From NCBI GenBank assembly GCA_027627225.1, contig CM051034.1, positions 41,583,048 through 41,647,047 on the forward strand: a DNA stretch of 64,000 bases, read 5' to 3'. The notes below the pieces were generated by a model. It had not been told where the DNA came from. It saw only the letters and a program-made list of their open reading frames with translations, and did not search any database. The position numbers and the translations under genes were made by a program. The DNA is from Congeria kusceri (Eukaryota; Mollusca; Bivalvia; Myida; Dreissenidae). Shown one piece after another: positions 1-12,400 of the stretch (position 1 is its first letter; each line of letters opens with the position of its first letter).

Positions 1-251
1 GAAACCTGGGCTGAATGCATGTGCGTAAAGTGCCATCCCGGATAAGCCTGTGCAGTCCGCACAGGCTAATCCAGGATGGCACTTTCCGCTTTTATGGTAT
101 TGTCTATTTAAAGGAAATATTTTTTAAATATAAATCCACTGTAGGCTGAAAGTGCCATCCTGGATTAGCCTGTGCGGACTGCACAGGCTGATCTAAGACG
201 ACACTTTATGCACATGCATTAAGCCCGGTTTAGCCAGGACATGCCTCATAT
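1..251. mobile_element. Palindromic MITE, left end cut by the window
   Basis: This is a copy of the window's commonest repeat. A long inverted-repeat arm (GTGCGTAAAGTGCC, AGCCTGTGCAGTCCGCACAG) lies on each side of a short spacer (TTATGGTATT...TAAATCCACTGTAGG), and the element ends in ...TGCCTCATA. Each arm is itself a near palindrome. It carries no coding capacity. Confidence 0.8.
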
Positions 252-319
252 ATAAACTTTGGTAATCAAGGATAAGAAGTCATGTTAAAGTAGAATGAAT
301 CATATATGTCTGTACTTAC

Positions 320-499
320 AGTCAGGATGTAGGCTGAAGTATCTACTGGCCTCAGGGTTGTCATAAGAGATAGACCAGGTCTTGTCATCCTTATCCACAT
401 CCCGGTACTGGAATTTCCATAGCAACGTTCCCACGGGCATTCCTTCCAGCAGCTCAAAACCACTGGTGGGGTTGGCAATCGTCACTGCACCATTCACGT
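320..499 (-). CDS. Cadherin-like gene, coding exon 12 (last in window)
   Basis: 60 codons, phase 1 both sides, acceptor TTACTTTCAG (ends 500), donor GTAAGT (319-314). It encodes VNGAVTIANPTSGFELLEGM, PVGTLLWKFQYRDVDKDDKT and WSISYDN...RYFSLHPD. It begins a further cadherin repeat (E-x-M-P-V-G-T, D-V-D-K-D-D). The donor shows the gene continues left of the window. Confidence 0.87.
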
Positions 500-3400
500 C
501 TGAAAGTAAGATGATATTCATGTAACCAGCAAAATCATTTAAAATCACTGTCTATCATAAAATACAATAACCAAAATTTTCCTGATAACATAAAATTATT
601 GAAGCCACAAAAACCTACTTTTTTGGGATAAAATATCCCAAGTGTGAGCCAAGACTGAATTTATATTCTTTCAGTTCATATAGACAATGTTGATATGTAT
701 GCATGAACAGACTATTATTAGGTTAAGTGGATTGGAAAACAATTGTATATAGCTTGGGGCAAGCTTCACACAGAACATCATACACATGATCAGATGGTAA
801 TTCTAAAGTTTAACATTTCTGTCTAAATTGCTCAGTTATTTGTACTAGCTCATATAACAAAAACATGTTGCATAGAATTATTGTACCATACACTGTAGTT
901 CTTAAAACATCATTTGTGGGAAGAAATTATTTCTCTATTTTTTACAAGTAAAACTCATATGCAGATGTGGTAACATGTTTTAGTTTTACATTCTTGTGAT
1001 GCAATTCCCAAGCATAACAAGATACCATGTTTAACTTAGGTGCAAAGCAATTAGAACTCAGTTGAACTTACCTGCAATGGAAATATGTAATCTTTTCTCG
1101 TCTTCATTACCCTCAGAGTCTGTTGCTTTGATAATACAGGGAAACTGGAATGTCGCTGAGATTGTCAGAAATTTGTTCAATACTATGTTGCCATCTGGAA
1201 AAAAACCACTATAGTACAAATACTTTACATAGATCATTTGATGTAAGGGTCGTCTTTGACGACATGCTAAAAGCTTGTTAAAGTTATAGTTTATTTAATA
1301 AGCATTTGTGTGTGTGTTGGTGACAATTTTTCACTTGCCCATGACTTTATGTAATGTTACACTATGTTCATGACATTCACATATTAATTAAATTCCAAAG
1401 TACCATAATTTCCCAAAGAATTTGGACCCCCTTAATATTGGGACCCCCCCCCCTTGGAAAAATTTGTCCCATGATGTTGGGTCAACTTTGATTTTTTTTT
1501 TTTTCTTGTGCCTATATATTTGAACACCAAAACATCACTGTTACCACTTGGGCCTAGAAAAATAAAATACCCTATATAAACTATACACTTTTATAGTATA
1601 TATAGGGTATTTTTTTGTTCTAGGCCCCTGAGACTGTTACAGCATACACCTCCCATTCCCTGTTAATATGATTTTCTTAAAAAGATTTATTGTTGTAAAA
1701 CTCGCCAAGCTATATAATAGTGATGCTTTATTTATTTATTATTGCCTCAGACATTGTTTTTATTGTACAAAGCGCAATACCGGTATATTTTATTTAAAAT
1801 CTGTTGCAAGAAAAAGCAAACTGTACCTAACAAACATAAATCCAACTTATATGTATGAAAATGTAAGGTAATTACTAAAATGTTATGCTGTCTGTGTCTG
1901 CTATTCAAGCTTGTTGGTGCAATAGCTTGCCAGACGTTACTTATACAAACGGTTGGTTTAATCAATTACAAACCCCAAAAGGTGTGAAAATCAAACCGAG
2001 AGCATATGCCTTCATAGCCGATAATAACAATTAAGGTGTGAAAACTTATTTTGATCTGTACTTTGAATTAAAAATTGATAAAAGCACTCCAAAACAGGTG
2101 TTGGGACCAGATTTATGCGTTCAAAATAGCGAAGTTCGAATTAAACCTCAAAATTGTAATGATGAAATTAAGAAGGGAAAAATCGCGACCGAAAATAAAC
2201 TTTGAAATAACAAAGAATTTGGTTTAACGGTGGTCAAAATACTGATGATCCACTGTATTTGTATTTGTACCAGTTATTAAGGTAATTTTGTTAAAACACA
2301 TTATTATCATATTTGTAAGTATTTACACATTATTAACATAGTTTTAAGTATTTACAAAGCCCAAATAAAAAAAATTAATATGAGGCACGTCGTGGGAAAA
2401 CCAGACTTAATGCATTTGCGTAAAGAGTGTCATCCCAGATTTACCTGTGCAGTCCGCACAAGATAATCTGGGACGACACTTTCCGCCTAAAGTGGATTTA
2501 TGGTTAGAAGAGACTTCTTTGAAACATAAAATACCATAAAAGCGGGAAGTGCCATCCCGGATTAGCCTGTGCGGACTGCACAAGCTAATCCGGGACGACA
2601 CTTTATGCACATGCATTAAGACCGGTTTTCCCACGACGCGCCTCATATGTAGTTATTTTATGCCGCAAAGTCCCAATGTCATTCAGTGTCTAGTGTCACT
2701 TACTCTTGGTCATGTAGAATGTCCCTTTCGGTAAACAGGGCTCAGTGGGGCTAAATGTTATGATATCATTCTCTGGGTCGGAGGCTGTCACAGTGTACAC
2801 GATGTCCCCCTTCTGGGCTGTACCACCATTAACTATGGTGTGACCTAGAAATGACAAAAATATTGCACAGTGAGGGTTCTACATCCTGCTCCCTTTCAGT
2901 TCCCAAATGTCTTCTAAGGGTTCATCAAAACAATAATAACAAATAAACACCAATAAATCAAACATTTCAAAGTGTTCACATTTAATGTTTGAACTATAAT
3001 AATAGTAAGGGTTAAAAGTTTACATGTACAGCAGCTGCTGAAACATTTCCTGTGCCGATGCAACTTAATTGACACCAATGTTAAATAGCACTTGATGCAC
3101 ATGCAGAGTAAACTATATGGGATTTTGTACAATTTTAACACCACATGTAACATCATTAAGTAAATTGAAGAAACATGAAGCCATCGCCATGCTCTTTGGA
3201 AAAATGGGAAGTTAGTGCACCGTCTCATATAGCACACATTTGATCTATGCATATGCTCTCAGTGGGGATAATAAAGGCATATGGTCAATGCTAATGGGTT
3301 TTGAATATGAACTTAATATTTGGGGTTCTGGTATGTCTGCATCTGTTTGTGCAGTTCAGTTCAGCATCATTTGAAGTTCATAAACTTGTCATAAATGCAA

Positions 3401-6400
3401 TCACAAATAATTTTACTTCATTATTGTCTTTATTGCATTTTAATAACATTCTTGATGTACTATATATTATGTTGTAAACAATTTTCCTTTTTTTAATGCA
3501 CTGACAATATAAATCTAAACTGGTATCAAAACTATTCCATCATTCATTTCCAATGACAACACAATTGTAGCACTTTAAATAAGCAATATATATATATATA
3601 TATATATATATATCTATGTGTATATACCATCGAGGTTATCAATGGACGGGGGTTGATTTTCGGTCAGTCTGACCACGATCTTCCCACTCTGTTCATCGTT
3701 AATGTTAATGGCATCTATGGCCTTGCACGTGATAGGCAGCACATATTCTTTCTTAGTGTCGTATTCAAAATTGGGATACTCGGTGACGTAGAATCCGTAG
3801 GCTGAAATATTGAGGACCATTGACAAGTAATCAGTATTCAAGAGTTCAAAAATAACCACTTTCATTGTACAAAGGAAGAGTTAACAAAGAAAATAAATCA
3901 AACAAAGAATGAACAAAATAAATGCATAATTCTAATTTGACACGCTCAGAGTTTTCTATAGACAAAGACTAACATTCAACTACCAATAACCCCCCCAAAA
4001 TAGTTCTGAAGAACATTCAACTACCAATAAACAACCCCCCCAAAAATAGTTCTGAAGCTGTAAAATATCATTTGCATTGAAATTGCAGAAAATGTGGTCA
4101 GGTAATGTTAGACTCAAAATAATTTTCACATTATCATTGTTTATTGGCAAATAAACAATGATTTGTCATTCTGATGCGGTATATTAAACCACTTGGGCCA
4201 ACGTCCTCGTGGTTTAATTCCTACGCATCAGAACTCCAAATCATTGTTTATTAGCCGATAAACAACTCTAAATTGCAAATTATTTCTTAAATATATAATT
4301 GAACACAAAATATTTTTTGTAAAGAAATATACATATGCATGAATCTCCATAACATAAGCATGGTAGAAACACATAACTCTTTAAATGACATCATCATCAT
4401 AAATTCATCATCATCATCATCATCATTGTCAGCAGCAGCAGCATCATCATCATCATACAAATGTTCGTTAGTGAATGCTATATGTATTAAATATTATCAT
4501 CACCATCTTCATATTATCATAAAATATGTGTAACAATGGGCCGGTGGCCTTGTATATAGCAAAATAACAATTGTGTTGAGTTAAAATGGCAGGTAGCTCA
4601 CATGTGGTTGATTCTGCCAACAGCATAAAAGGCCAGGTACCCCAACCAACAGTATAGCAGTAGAACTGGTCGACCGGGTCTGTGCACGTGATCACGTGCA
4701 GTCGCTCCTGCTCTGTACGAGTCTCAGACAGCACGAATGTGGCATCAAGGTTGTCTATCTTCATCGACTGTAACAACAATTCTGAGTGTTTGGATGGAAT
4801 TCCTAATGAGCATAGAGCTAGAAGACGATACATATTTCAATTCAATAGTATAAAATTTATACAATTTACTGGAAACAATTGACCAGTTGCGACATGTCAA
4901 TCAAGGCTTGAGTTCATCAATTACGGGTTTATATTTTAGTGGTAATTAATAGCACATGGTTGCATAATCTAATCAATTGACTTTAAATCCTTGGACAATG
5001 AATCTTAGACAAACAGAAAGGTGGAGCGATCTATGATTTTGCAACTGGTTAATTTTATACAGACAATAAATTATTTATTTTCTGCTAATTTATACATATA
5101 TTACATGGGCTCTGTTCACATATGCTCTGATAAAGTGATTTCTTTCTTCTTTTGGGCTTACCAAAAAACAAGAAATGTCTTTAAAAGACAATAGGCATTG
5201 AAATTAATATTGAGATGTCATTTTTTGCCCTAAATACAATACAAGAGGACCAAGATGATCAGTTACATGACTTCTCGGACCCCAGATTTTTCGGTCCCTA
5301 CTAAGGAGACTTCTCGGACCCCAGATTTTTTGGTCCCTACTAAGGAGACCTCTCGGACCCCAGATTTTTCGGTCCCTACTAAGGAGACTTCTCAGACACG
5401 AGATTATTCGGACACCATAAGAAAACGTATCTGCCCCCAAAAATATTTGAGATAAACTCAATCATTATCAATATCTGTACAGTGAATAAACCGATCATAT
5501 ACTGCCCCATCTTTTCACCAGTGATACATCAACAACCTAAATACTAATAATTTACGTAAAAATAATTGATACATGATTTTGTCAAGCAAATTTAACAAAT
5601 AAACATTGCCAGAAAATAATAGCGGGAATGAATGAAAATTATTATATATATCAGAAAAGTGTACATAGTTATGTTAAATAATATACTATATGTATCATTA
5701 GTATTGCACATAGTGTATTCATGCTACGCAAATGAAGTTAAAGTAACATGAACAACATTTCAACGTATTACGAGACTTCTTTTACCACATTTTACTTATA
5801 GAAAGATGTTTAACATTTTTATAGACTGAATAACATCTACTGAAGAAGTTGATAGAAAGGTGCAATTATAAATAATTCTTAACAAAATGCAACCACAATT
5901 CAAATATAAATTAACATAAACAGTAAGTTTATAAATTCTCCATTTATTGAAATTCTTTTCCGGAGGCTAATTGATGCATGTGTATTAACACAGCTTTACC
6001 GCACACTATTTTTAGAATGATTCTCCTGCTGGAGTGTGAATTAATCCAGGGACCTATAAACAAACATAGGTCCCTGATTAATCAATAGAATTAATTCACG
6101 GGGACCTAAGTCAGTTACAGCGTTCAATAATATTTTTACACAATAATAAAATTATTGGAAATATAAGCTCCATCAAATTTGCTAATATTTTTTACTTATG
6201 TTTCAGAAAAATACCGGAAATGTACCAGTTTATATTTTGTGCTTGACAGGCAGACATGATGCAAGCTCAACGAGCAACATTGTAGTAGTGACCGACTGTG
6301 GTACCCGTGAATTGTAGCATTGTAATTGCTATTTATAAAGCGCTCTGATTATGTACGCTAACCAAAATAGTTATTTCATTATGTGAATGAATATTACATT

Positions 6401-9400
6401 CTGATCATGACATACAATGATTTAAATTCTTCATAAGTATGTTTATTTCTAGAGTGTATGTTGAAGACATGTTTATAACTTTATTTAAACCGCTTATGTA
6501 AACAATTATTTAAATTTTAAACCCCAAAAGTATGCAACAGTTATTGGTATACATTAAACCATTATTGTAAGATGCATTCCCTAAAATAAGAAAATTTGCC
6601 CAAATCAGGTAAAAAGTGATCTTAGACAGCTACGCCGAAAAATGGTTATGACAAAATAATTTATTTATTTTGATAATAAGTATTTATTTAAAGACGCAAG
6701 GTCTATTGTGAACAACACTATATTGAAAATAACATAATTGTTACTGTAGTCAGAATTGAAGTATATTGGCAAAACCTAGTATTTAATTGCCTAACTATAT
6801 TGTAAAGCAAATTTTATAATGATGAGTTTACATTTACTGAAAATGTATATTAGTTGATATTGTGAATGATGTGACACAGAATTCTAACCTTGATTTTGTG
6901 GCAAGTACCCAAATATGTTGGTTTTGTAGCATCAGTATTTCTGATGACTTATTTAACAATATATGCTATTATATGAAACACAACACATGAAACATATGTT
7001 TTCTGAATTTGACCGTTCAGCATCGGTAAACAATAGATCTCTTATTTAGATATGTATTAACATACAATGTATTAAGAAAAGTTTTAACCTAGTTAAATCA
7101 ATTTTTGCCAAGTGAAATCAATTTTAGCCTAGTTAAATCAATTTTAGCCTAGTTAAATCAATTTTAGTAGCATTACTATGAGTAACATTGTCTTATTGAA
7201 AAGTTCACTTTGTAGTAAGAAACATATCTTATGCCCAATGAAGTATGTGGAGTAACTTTAAAATAAACATAGAAACTGAAACAAATATATTGTATACTGC
7301 AAAAACATTAGAAATCATCTACATATTTAAGATCTGTTTTCTTGACAAGACAATTCATTTCAGCTCACACCACTTTACAGGGACCAGATAGTGGGTCCAA
7401 AGTAATCTTACAGTGCTTTTAACTGTAATGGAATGGGTCTCTTCCGGAGATGTAAGGTAGCAGAGGTCATAGGCGTAATACTTGAGGCTGTCGTCTCGAG
7501 CCCCATAACTGTTGTTGGAAACTACATAGCCTGAAACAAATCAAAACCTCATCTGACAACGAGTCTTTGATTGCAAGTCTGCATGTTAGAAGCCTGTTAG
7601 ATTTTGAGTTAAGTTTAATAAGCTATTTTTTTATGAAATATTTTCCCAGAATCATACCAAATATAACGAGTTATGATGAAATCAACATTAGCACGCCTGC
7701 ACTATTGTCATTTATAAGGCTATCATTTTTTATCAGTGATTTAACCTAGAGTTGGTTTTAATCAATTTGTCCTATTTCTGGATTTATCAGGCGCTGTATG
7801 TTATACCCCCCTCACACCGGACTGGCGTTCTACGGCAACCCAGGATGTGGTAGGATTGCCATGGACGCCGTGGGGTTTTTATGGGAATGCAGGAGGATGC
7901 CTTAGGTCGCCGACCGATGGCGATTACTTTGGACATATTCAAAGTAAATGCCAAGGTTCGGTTGTTCTTACGGCGTCCTGGCTAGAATGCCATAGGATCG
8001 CCCTGAGGACGCCATGGATGCAGAAGCAACGCGCTAGGAATGCGCAGAACGCCAGAGAGACGTAGTATAGACGCACTATAGTCGCCGTGGAAATGCAGAG
8101 AATTGGCTCATAGACTGCCGGAGACCCTATGGCGACACTATTGCATTCTTAGTATGTCTATTGGGTTCTTAGCACAACTTATCACGTTCATGGTTTCATC
8201 ACTACAGTGTCAGTGCGTTTGCTATCGAAAATCTTATTTTTGTCTGCGACCCTTACCCGACCACCATGCGTTCTTTCAACATTTCTTTGAGTTTTCACCA
8301 CGTTCCTAGCGCTTCCGTTTGGCGACCATGGCTTTAATTATAAAACCCAACATTTTAGTTTACATTCATCAGTGTCTTTAAAGTCATCAGGACTAATGTA
8401 TACTTGTTATTGTCAAAGAAGAAATGGATAACCTATTTCCTTGTCCAGCAGCAGCAGCAGGAAAATGACCAAGAACTAGATTTACATCTGATAAGAAGAA
8501 GAAAGAGGAGAGCAAGGCAATGAAGATGCTGGTTTAGATTATGGCTCGGTGAAGTCCGCAGAGAACAATTTGGTCACTACATCCGCCTAATTCAGAGTTG
8601 AGACAGAAAGATCCTGCATTGTTCCTAAACTTTCTTAGGGTCCCACCAGAAATGTTTTATGTGTTGCTTTACAGGCTCCACCAATGCATCACCAAGCAGG
8701 ATACAAACAGCGACACAATAGTTTGTATGTAAAGGTAAAATAATTGGATTAAAAAATTAAGGCATGGAATACTTCTGCTGATATTTACGGGACTTGTACT
8801 GGTACTTTTACAAGTGCACATCATTTGCGCAAACAAACCTGTGCAGTTCTAAGCATATATAGAAATGTATGCACATATAATACTCTAACTGTAGATGTTT
8901 GAATATTTGCCATTGCCAAAGTGCTAGATGGATCTTACGGAACTCTTCAAACGTTTCAATAGAATTTTGCAAAACTTTATGCACACGAACCAGTAATGTG
9001 CAAGGTTGTGCATCGCTTACTCTCCAATATTAGCAATTATTTGTATCTAAAACTCAAATGACATTGGTGTAACAGTCCTGGCTGCTCTGCCCCGCCCACG
9101 GCTTTGGCAAACGACGTAAATTTATTTGGAATACAATAAAGTCTGTACACCTTGAAATGTAGACACATGAATGAAATTTTCTGGAAAAAAACAATCAACT
9201 TTTGTATACACTCAGCACAGTAGCTGTATGGTTGTAGTGCAGTCACCGTGCAAACGCCATGGTCGCAGTTAAGTCGTAGAAGACATGCCAAGAACATACT
9301 GTGGACGCCGTGGCGTCGCCAATGATAGCCACGCTGATGCCATAGGGATGCCGTGTAAACGCAGTCAAAACGCTTAGGACTTGGTTAGGTCGTGGTGTGG

Positions 9401-12400
9401 ACGCCATGTACACGTGAAGAAAACAGATAGCAGGACCTCGGTTTGACAGATGACAGGAATTTGGATTTTTTAAAGAAAAAGCATTGGCGTTCTTACTGCA
9501 ACTATTGGTGTTTTCCAAAAACTGTCTGTTTTGCTTGCAGTAAGGACGCCAGTTCGGTGAGACGGGGGTATTATTTATATGTTAAATTTTGATTGCTATG
9601 TAAATAATTATAAATGTACTCTTTTTACATCGTTAGGACATCTTTTTTTTAATTTGATAATTATAACAGGAATTAATACAAGATTTTACTATCTGGATTT
9701 AATTTAATGGGGTTTTTGTGTGTGTTATTTGGCTACCTGATCCAGAGCCAGAGTTAGGCAGATCCGTCCGGTAAAATGGTGAGGTCCGAGTTTGCACGAC
9801 AACCAAAGATCTGTTGTCATTGTAGTTATCGTCATAGAAATTTATGCGTCCGACAGTTGTCCCACTAGCCAGGTAGTCTGGTACCTCAATAGCAGTCACT
9901 GCGACAACTGGTTTTGTTGCTGTAAATATGTACAAAGCAAATTTAAATGTTTTCACTTGACATGTAGTTTTATCCAGGACAGGCCACTGTAAATAGTTCT
10001 TATCAAATATTTTTTGAAAATTCCTGCAAACAAACATTTTAATGAAATAATGTTTTTCTTGAGAAGTCCGATGCAAAGTAAATATTTATATGTATTCATA
10101 CAATGTCACCCTTCTTCTAAGAACTGTTTATTATATGTAAACCAATAAAATGATTGATGTATTTGTGATAAATGGGCCAATTTTATGATCACAATTAGAT
10201 TGTATTAATAGCTCTAAAGTTGACATAGACAGCTATGCCAAGAAAAACAAATTGTGTTTTTTTAATGTTGAACATATATTTTTTTGGCAAAAGCAAAGGA
10301 TGGGTGATGGTAAACAAATAGTGGATATTTGTTGGTTTCGGTAGAATATCGATTCTAATTCTTGAGTTTAGTTTAATTAAACTAAATTAAACAGGTTCGA
10401 TCCCCACTCAAGGAGCATTTTCAAGATCTTTTCAAAGACAAGGCTAAAATAAATAGGTTTAAACTAAACTAATTCATGAGTGATCATAGACATTTATTTT
10501 ATACTATTAAATATGTATTTTCTATGATCACGAGTGAATAAAAAATCAATATTTAAATAAACTATTATAATAACAATATTGCATCTTACAGTCCATTAAG
10601 TGTAAAGTTGTCCTTATTGTTTACTTTGAGAGCATTTCTCACTGATTACACATTGCTTACATTACTTACACAAGTCAGCATTGCTGTTTCAGGATGTAGA
10701 CATGTAAGAAAACTTGGAAATGTTAGTGTTTTTTTATTCAGATTGGTAGAACTGTTGGACAGAGAATCTGATAACAATTTATTAACAAGAGGGCCATGTT
10801 TATCTGCTGGACTAGAGTGAAAATATGAATTTTCTATGATCACGAGTGAATAAAAAATAAATATTTAAATAAACTATTATAATAAAAATATTGCATCTTA
10901 CAGTCCATTAAGTGTAAAGTTGTCCTTATTGTTTACTTTGAGGGCATTTCTCACTGATTACACATTGCTTACATTACTTACACAAGTCAGCATTGCTGTT
11001 TCAGGATGTAGACATGTAAGAAAACTTGGAAATGTTTGTGTTTTTTATTTAGATTTGTAGAACTGTTCGACAGAGAATCTGATAATTTATTAACAAGAGG
11101 GCCATGTTTATCTGCTGGACTAGAGAAAATATGTATTTTCTATGATCACGAGTGAATAAAAAATCAATGTTTAAATAAACTATTATAATAAAAATATTGC
11201 ATCTTACAGTCCATTAAGTGTAAAGTTGTCCTTATTGCTTACTTTGAGGGCATTTCTCACTGATTACACATTGCTTACATTACTTACACAAGTCAGCATT
11301 GCAGTTTCAGGATGTAGACAAGTAAAAAAAACTTGGAAATGTTTGTGTTTTTATTTAGATTTGTAGAACTGTTGGACAAAGGATATGATAAAAATTTATT
11401 AAAAACTTACAGCCTTACATTTGCTATATTCCGCCATGATGGCATATTCTCTGTCCTGGTATGCGTCTGTCTCACTCCAGTCGTACTTATCACCGGGATA
11501 CAAGTCCCCAATTTGCTTACGCTTAAACATGTTCGGCAGGGTATAATTGCTAAAATGGGTTCCAGCATAGTATACTATCGACTCGTTACCTTGGTTATGC
11601 CTGCAACATAATACATGGGTGAAACCAGGCATACTCCTATATGCACATACGTCATAATGCTCATGTGGAAATGAAAAGTGCTAACAAGAGGGCCAAGGTG
11701 ACCCTATAGCGTTCACCTGGTTCACAAATGTGATTTGATGAGTCATATTTTAAAATTATTTTAGGCTATGGATTAATCTGATCTAAGTGTCAGTCTGGTC
11801 TCACAGAAAATGAAAAATTTAATCTAAATTGTAAAAATGCTTGTTCTTATTTGATCTAGTGACACAGTTTTTCACACTATTTGCCCGTATTAGACCTTAA
11901 ATTACATGCAGGATATTAATTTGACCTCAAGTTTCCAAGTGAATTCATGATACCATTCATTCTGTTTAGTCCAGGGTTCAATCCTTTACAATTCACATTG
12001 TATGACGATGATACTAGTGCACTCTATTATGTACATGACACAAATTAAGTCAGAAGAAAGTACATATAAATAAGTTGGCAAACACTGACCAACAGACCAT
12101 ACAATCAACAGGGTTTTTCTACCTTTTAAATAAACAATTGTCAGTGGTCCTATGCTTTTCAGGACCAACCAATAAATCGATGGACCAACAGATGGAGAAA
12201 CCAACTTTTGCAAAGCAATATACCCCTTTTTTGCACGGAGTTTAATAAGTGTCTGCTTACAAATCTTACTTTTGTATTTTCATAAAAATTTTGTAAATTT
12301 TAACAAATGTTAAACTCCGTACACCATGATTTTTAGTAATAAGGCATAAAAAAATTAATATTTTTGTTTCAGGTTACCCGACCTACCCTATAAAAATGCC

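Larger units (their letters stand above)
4818..7368. other. Cadherin-like gene intron 7/8
   Basis: 2.5 kb AT-rich intron. It contains a 39-bp minisatellite (5268-5412), a hairpin (6041-6084) and a ~22-bp direct repeat (7085-7168). I see nothing else that looks functional. Confidence 0.6.

Noticed and set aside
2407..2734. Minus and plus ORFs of 61-79 codons
   Set aside because: Arise from the arms of a palindromic MITE; the same peptides (ISLCSPHRLIRDG-like) recur at every copy.
7412..7530. Shorter exon 7 ending at the GTAAGA donor (7411)
   Set aside because: Ends in phase 0, which puts exon 8 out of frame with an early stop.
7847..8309. 72- and 68-codon plus ORFs
   Set aside because: Lie in the GC-rich sub-terminal repeats of the Harbinger element; no similarity to its transposase.
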